This document shows, one piece after another, positions 23,418 through 23,430 of a DNA stretch of 23,430 nucleotides. A program made the position numbers and the translations under genes. The notes under the pieces were generated by a model, which saw only the letters and a program-made list of their open reading frames with translations, was not told the origin of the DNA and ran no database searches. Each line of letters starts with the position of its first letter. Positions within the stretch are counted from its first letter, which is position 1. This DNA is from Acidobacteriota bacterium (GTDB lineage Bacteria; Acidobacteriota; Blastocatellia; Pyrinomonadales; Pyrinomonadaceae): positions 1 through 23,430 of the forward strand of contig JAKOSS010000478.1 in NCBI GenBank assembly GCA_029777145.1, written 5' to 3'.

Positions 23418-23430
23418 CGGAGCAGAGTAA

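Noticed and set aside
1..23430. CRISPR arrays, tRNA or rRNA genes, phage attachment sites
   Set aside because: No regularly spaced repeat array, no tRNA cloverleaf and no rRNA sequence was recognised by eye; no integrase is present.

Overview
The window is chromosomal DNA from a GC-rich Gram-negative bacterium. An outer membrane with heptose-containing lipopolysaccharide is implied by lpxD, gmhB and a WaaF-type heptosyltransferase. Type IV prepilins, a PilS/PilR-like pair, an S41 protein and an ABC-TPR cluster occur together, and the general protein style also fits. From these I infer an Acidobacteriota member, possibly of the Blastocatellia. This is an impression from family resemblance, not the result of a search.

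Layout. 1-9507 is housekeeping and accessory chromosome: the 3' part of a penicillin-acylase-type Ntn hydrolase, ruvX, a secreted S41/CtpA homologue that has lost both catalytic residues, lpxD, a Uma2-type nuclease, an unrecognised 160-residue protein, priA, and a small membrane-anchored protein. 9497-12183 (minus strand) is a compact ABC module: permease, anchored TPR protein with a pseudopilin-like tail, and ATPase. Upstream on the same strand (12298-14171) are three prepilin genes, two of them encoding 94%-identical PilA proteins. 14215-15474 is a complete 1,260-bp IS5-family insertion sequence with terminal inverted repeats and an AAT target duplication. 15681-18936 encodes a PilR-like sigma54 activator and a PilS-like membrane histidine kinase. 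19006-20890 (plus strand) carries a mannose-phosphate-isomerase-type cupin and a CHASE3 histidine kinase. 20876-23309 (minus strand) is a surface-sugar operon: epimerase, heptosyltransferase, gmhB. The right edge is an intergenic stretch with a dense cluster of GANTC motifs.

How the parts work together. PilS/PilR homologues normally switch on pilA through a sigma54 promoter. Here two good -24/-12 elements lie upstream of the two PilA copies, about 80 nt from the start codons once the IS is removed. The IS has landed between the second promoter and its pilin gene, about a dozen bases past the predicted transcription start. This separates that pilin from PilR control. The IS end also supplies an outward -35 box correctly spaced from a possible -10 in the flank, so expression may have become constitutive instead of lost.

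The most noteworthy observations are this IS-rewired pilin locus, the pseudo-protease, the pilin-linked ABC/TPR module, an extended SDR epimerase lacking its catalytic tyrosine, and a prepilin whose ribosome-binding site sits inside a terminator-like hairpin.
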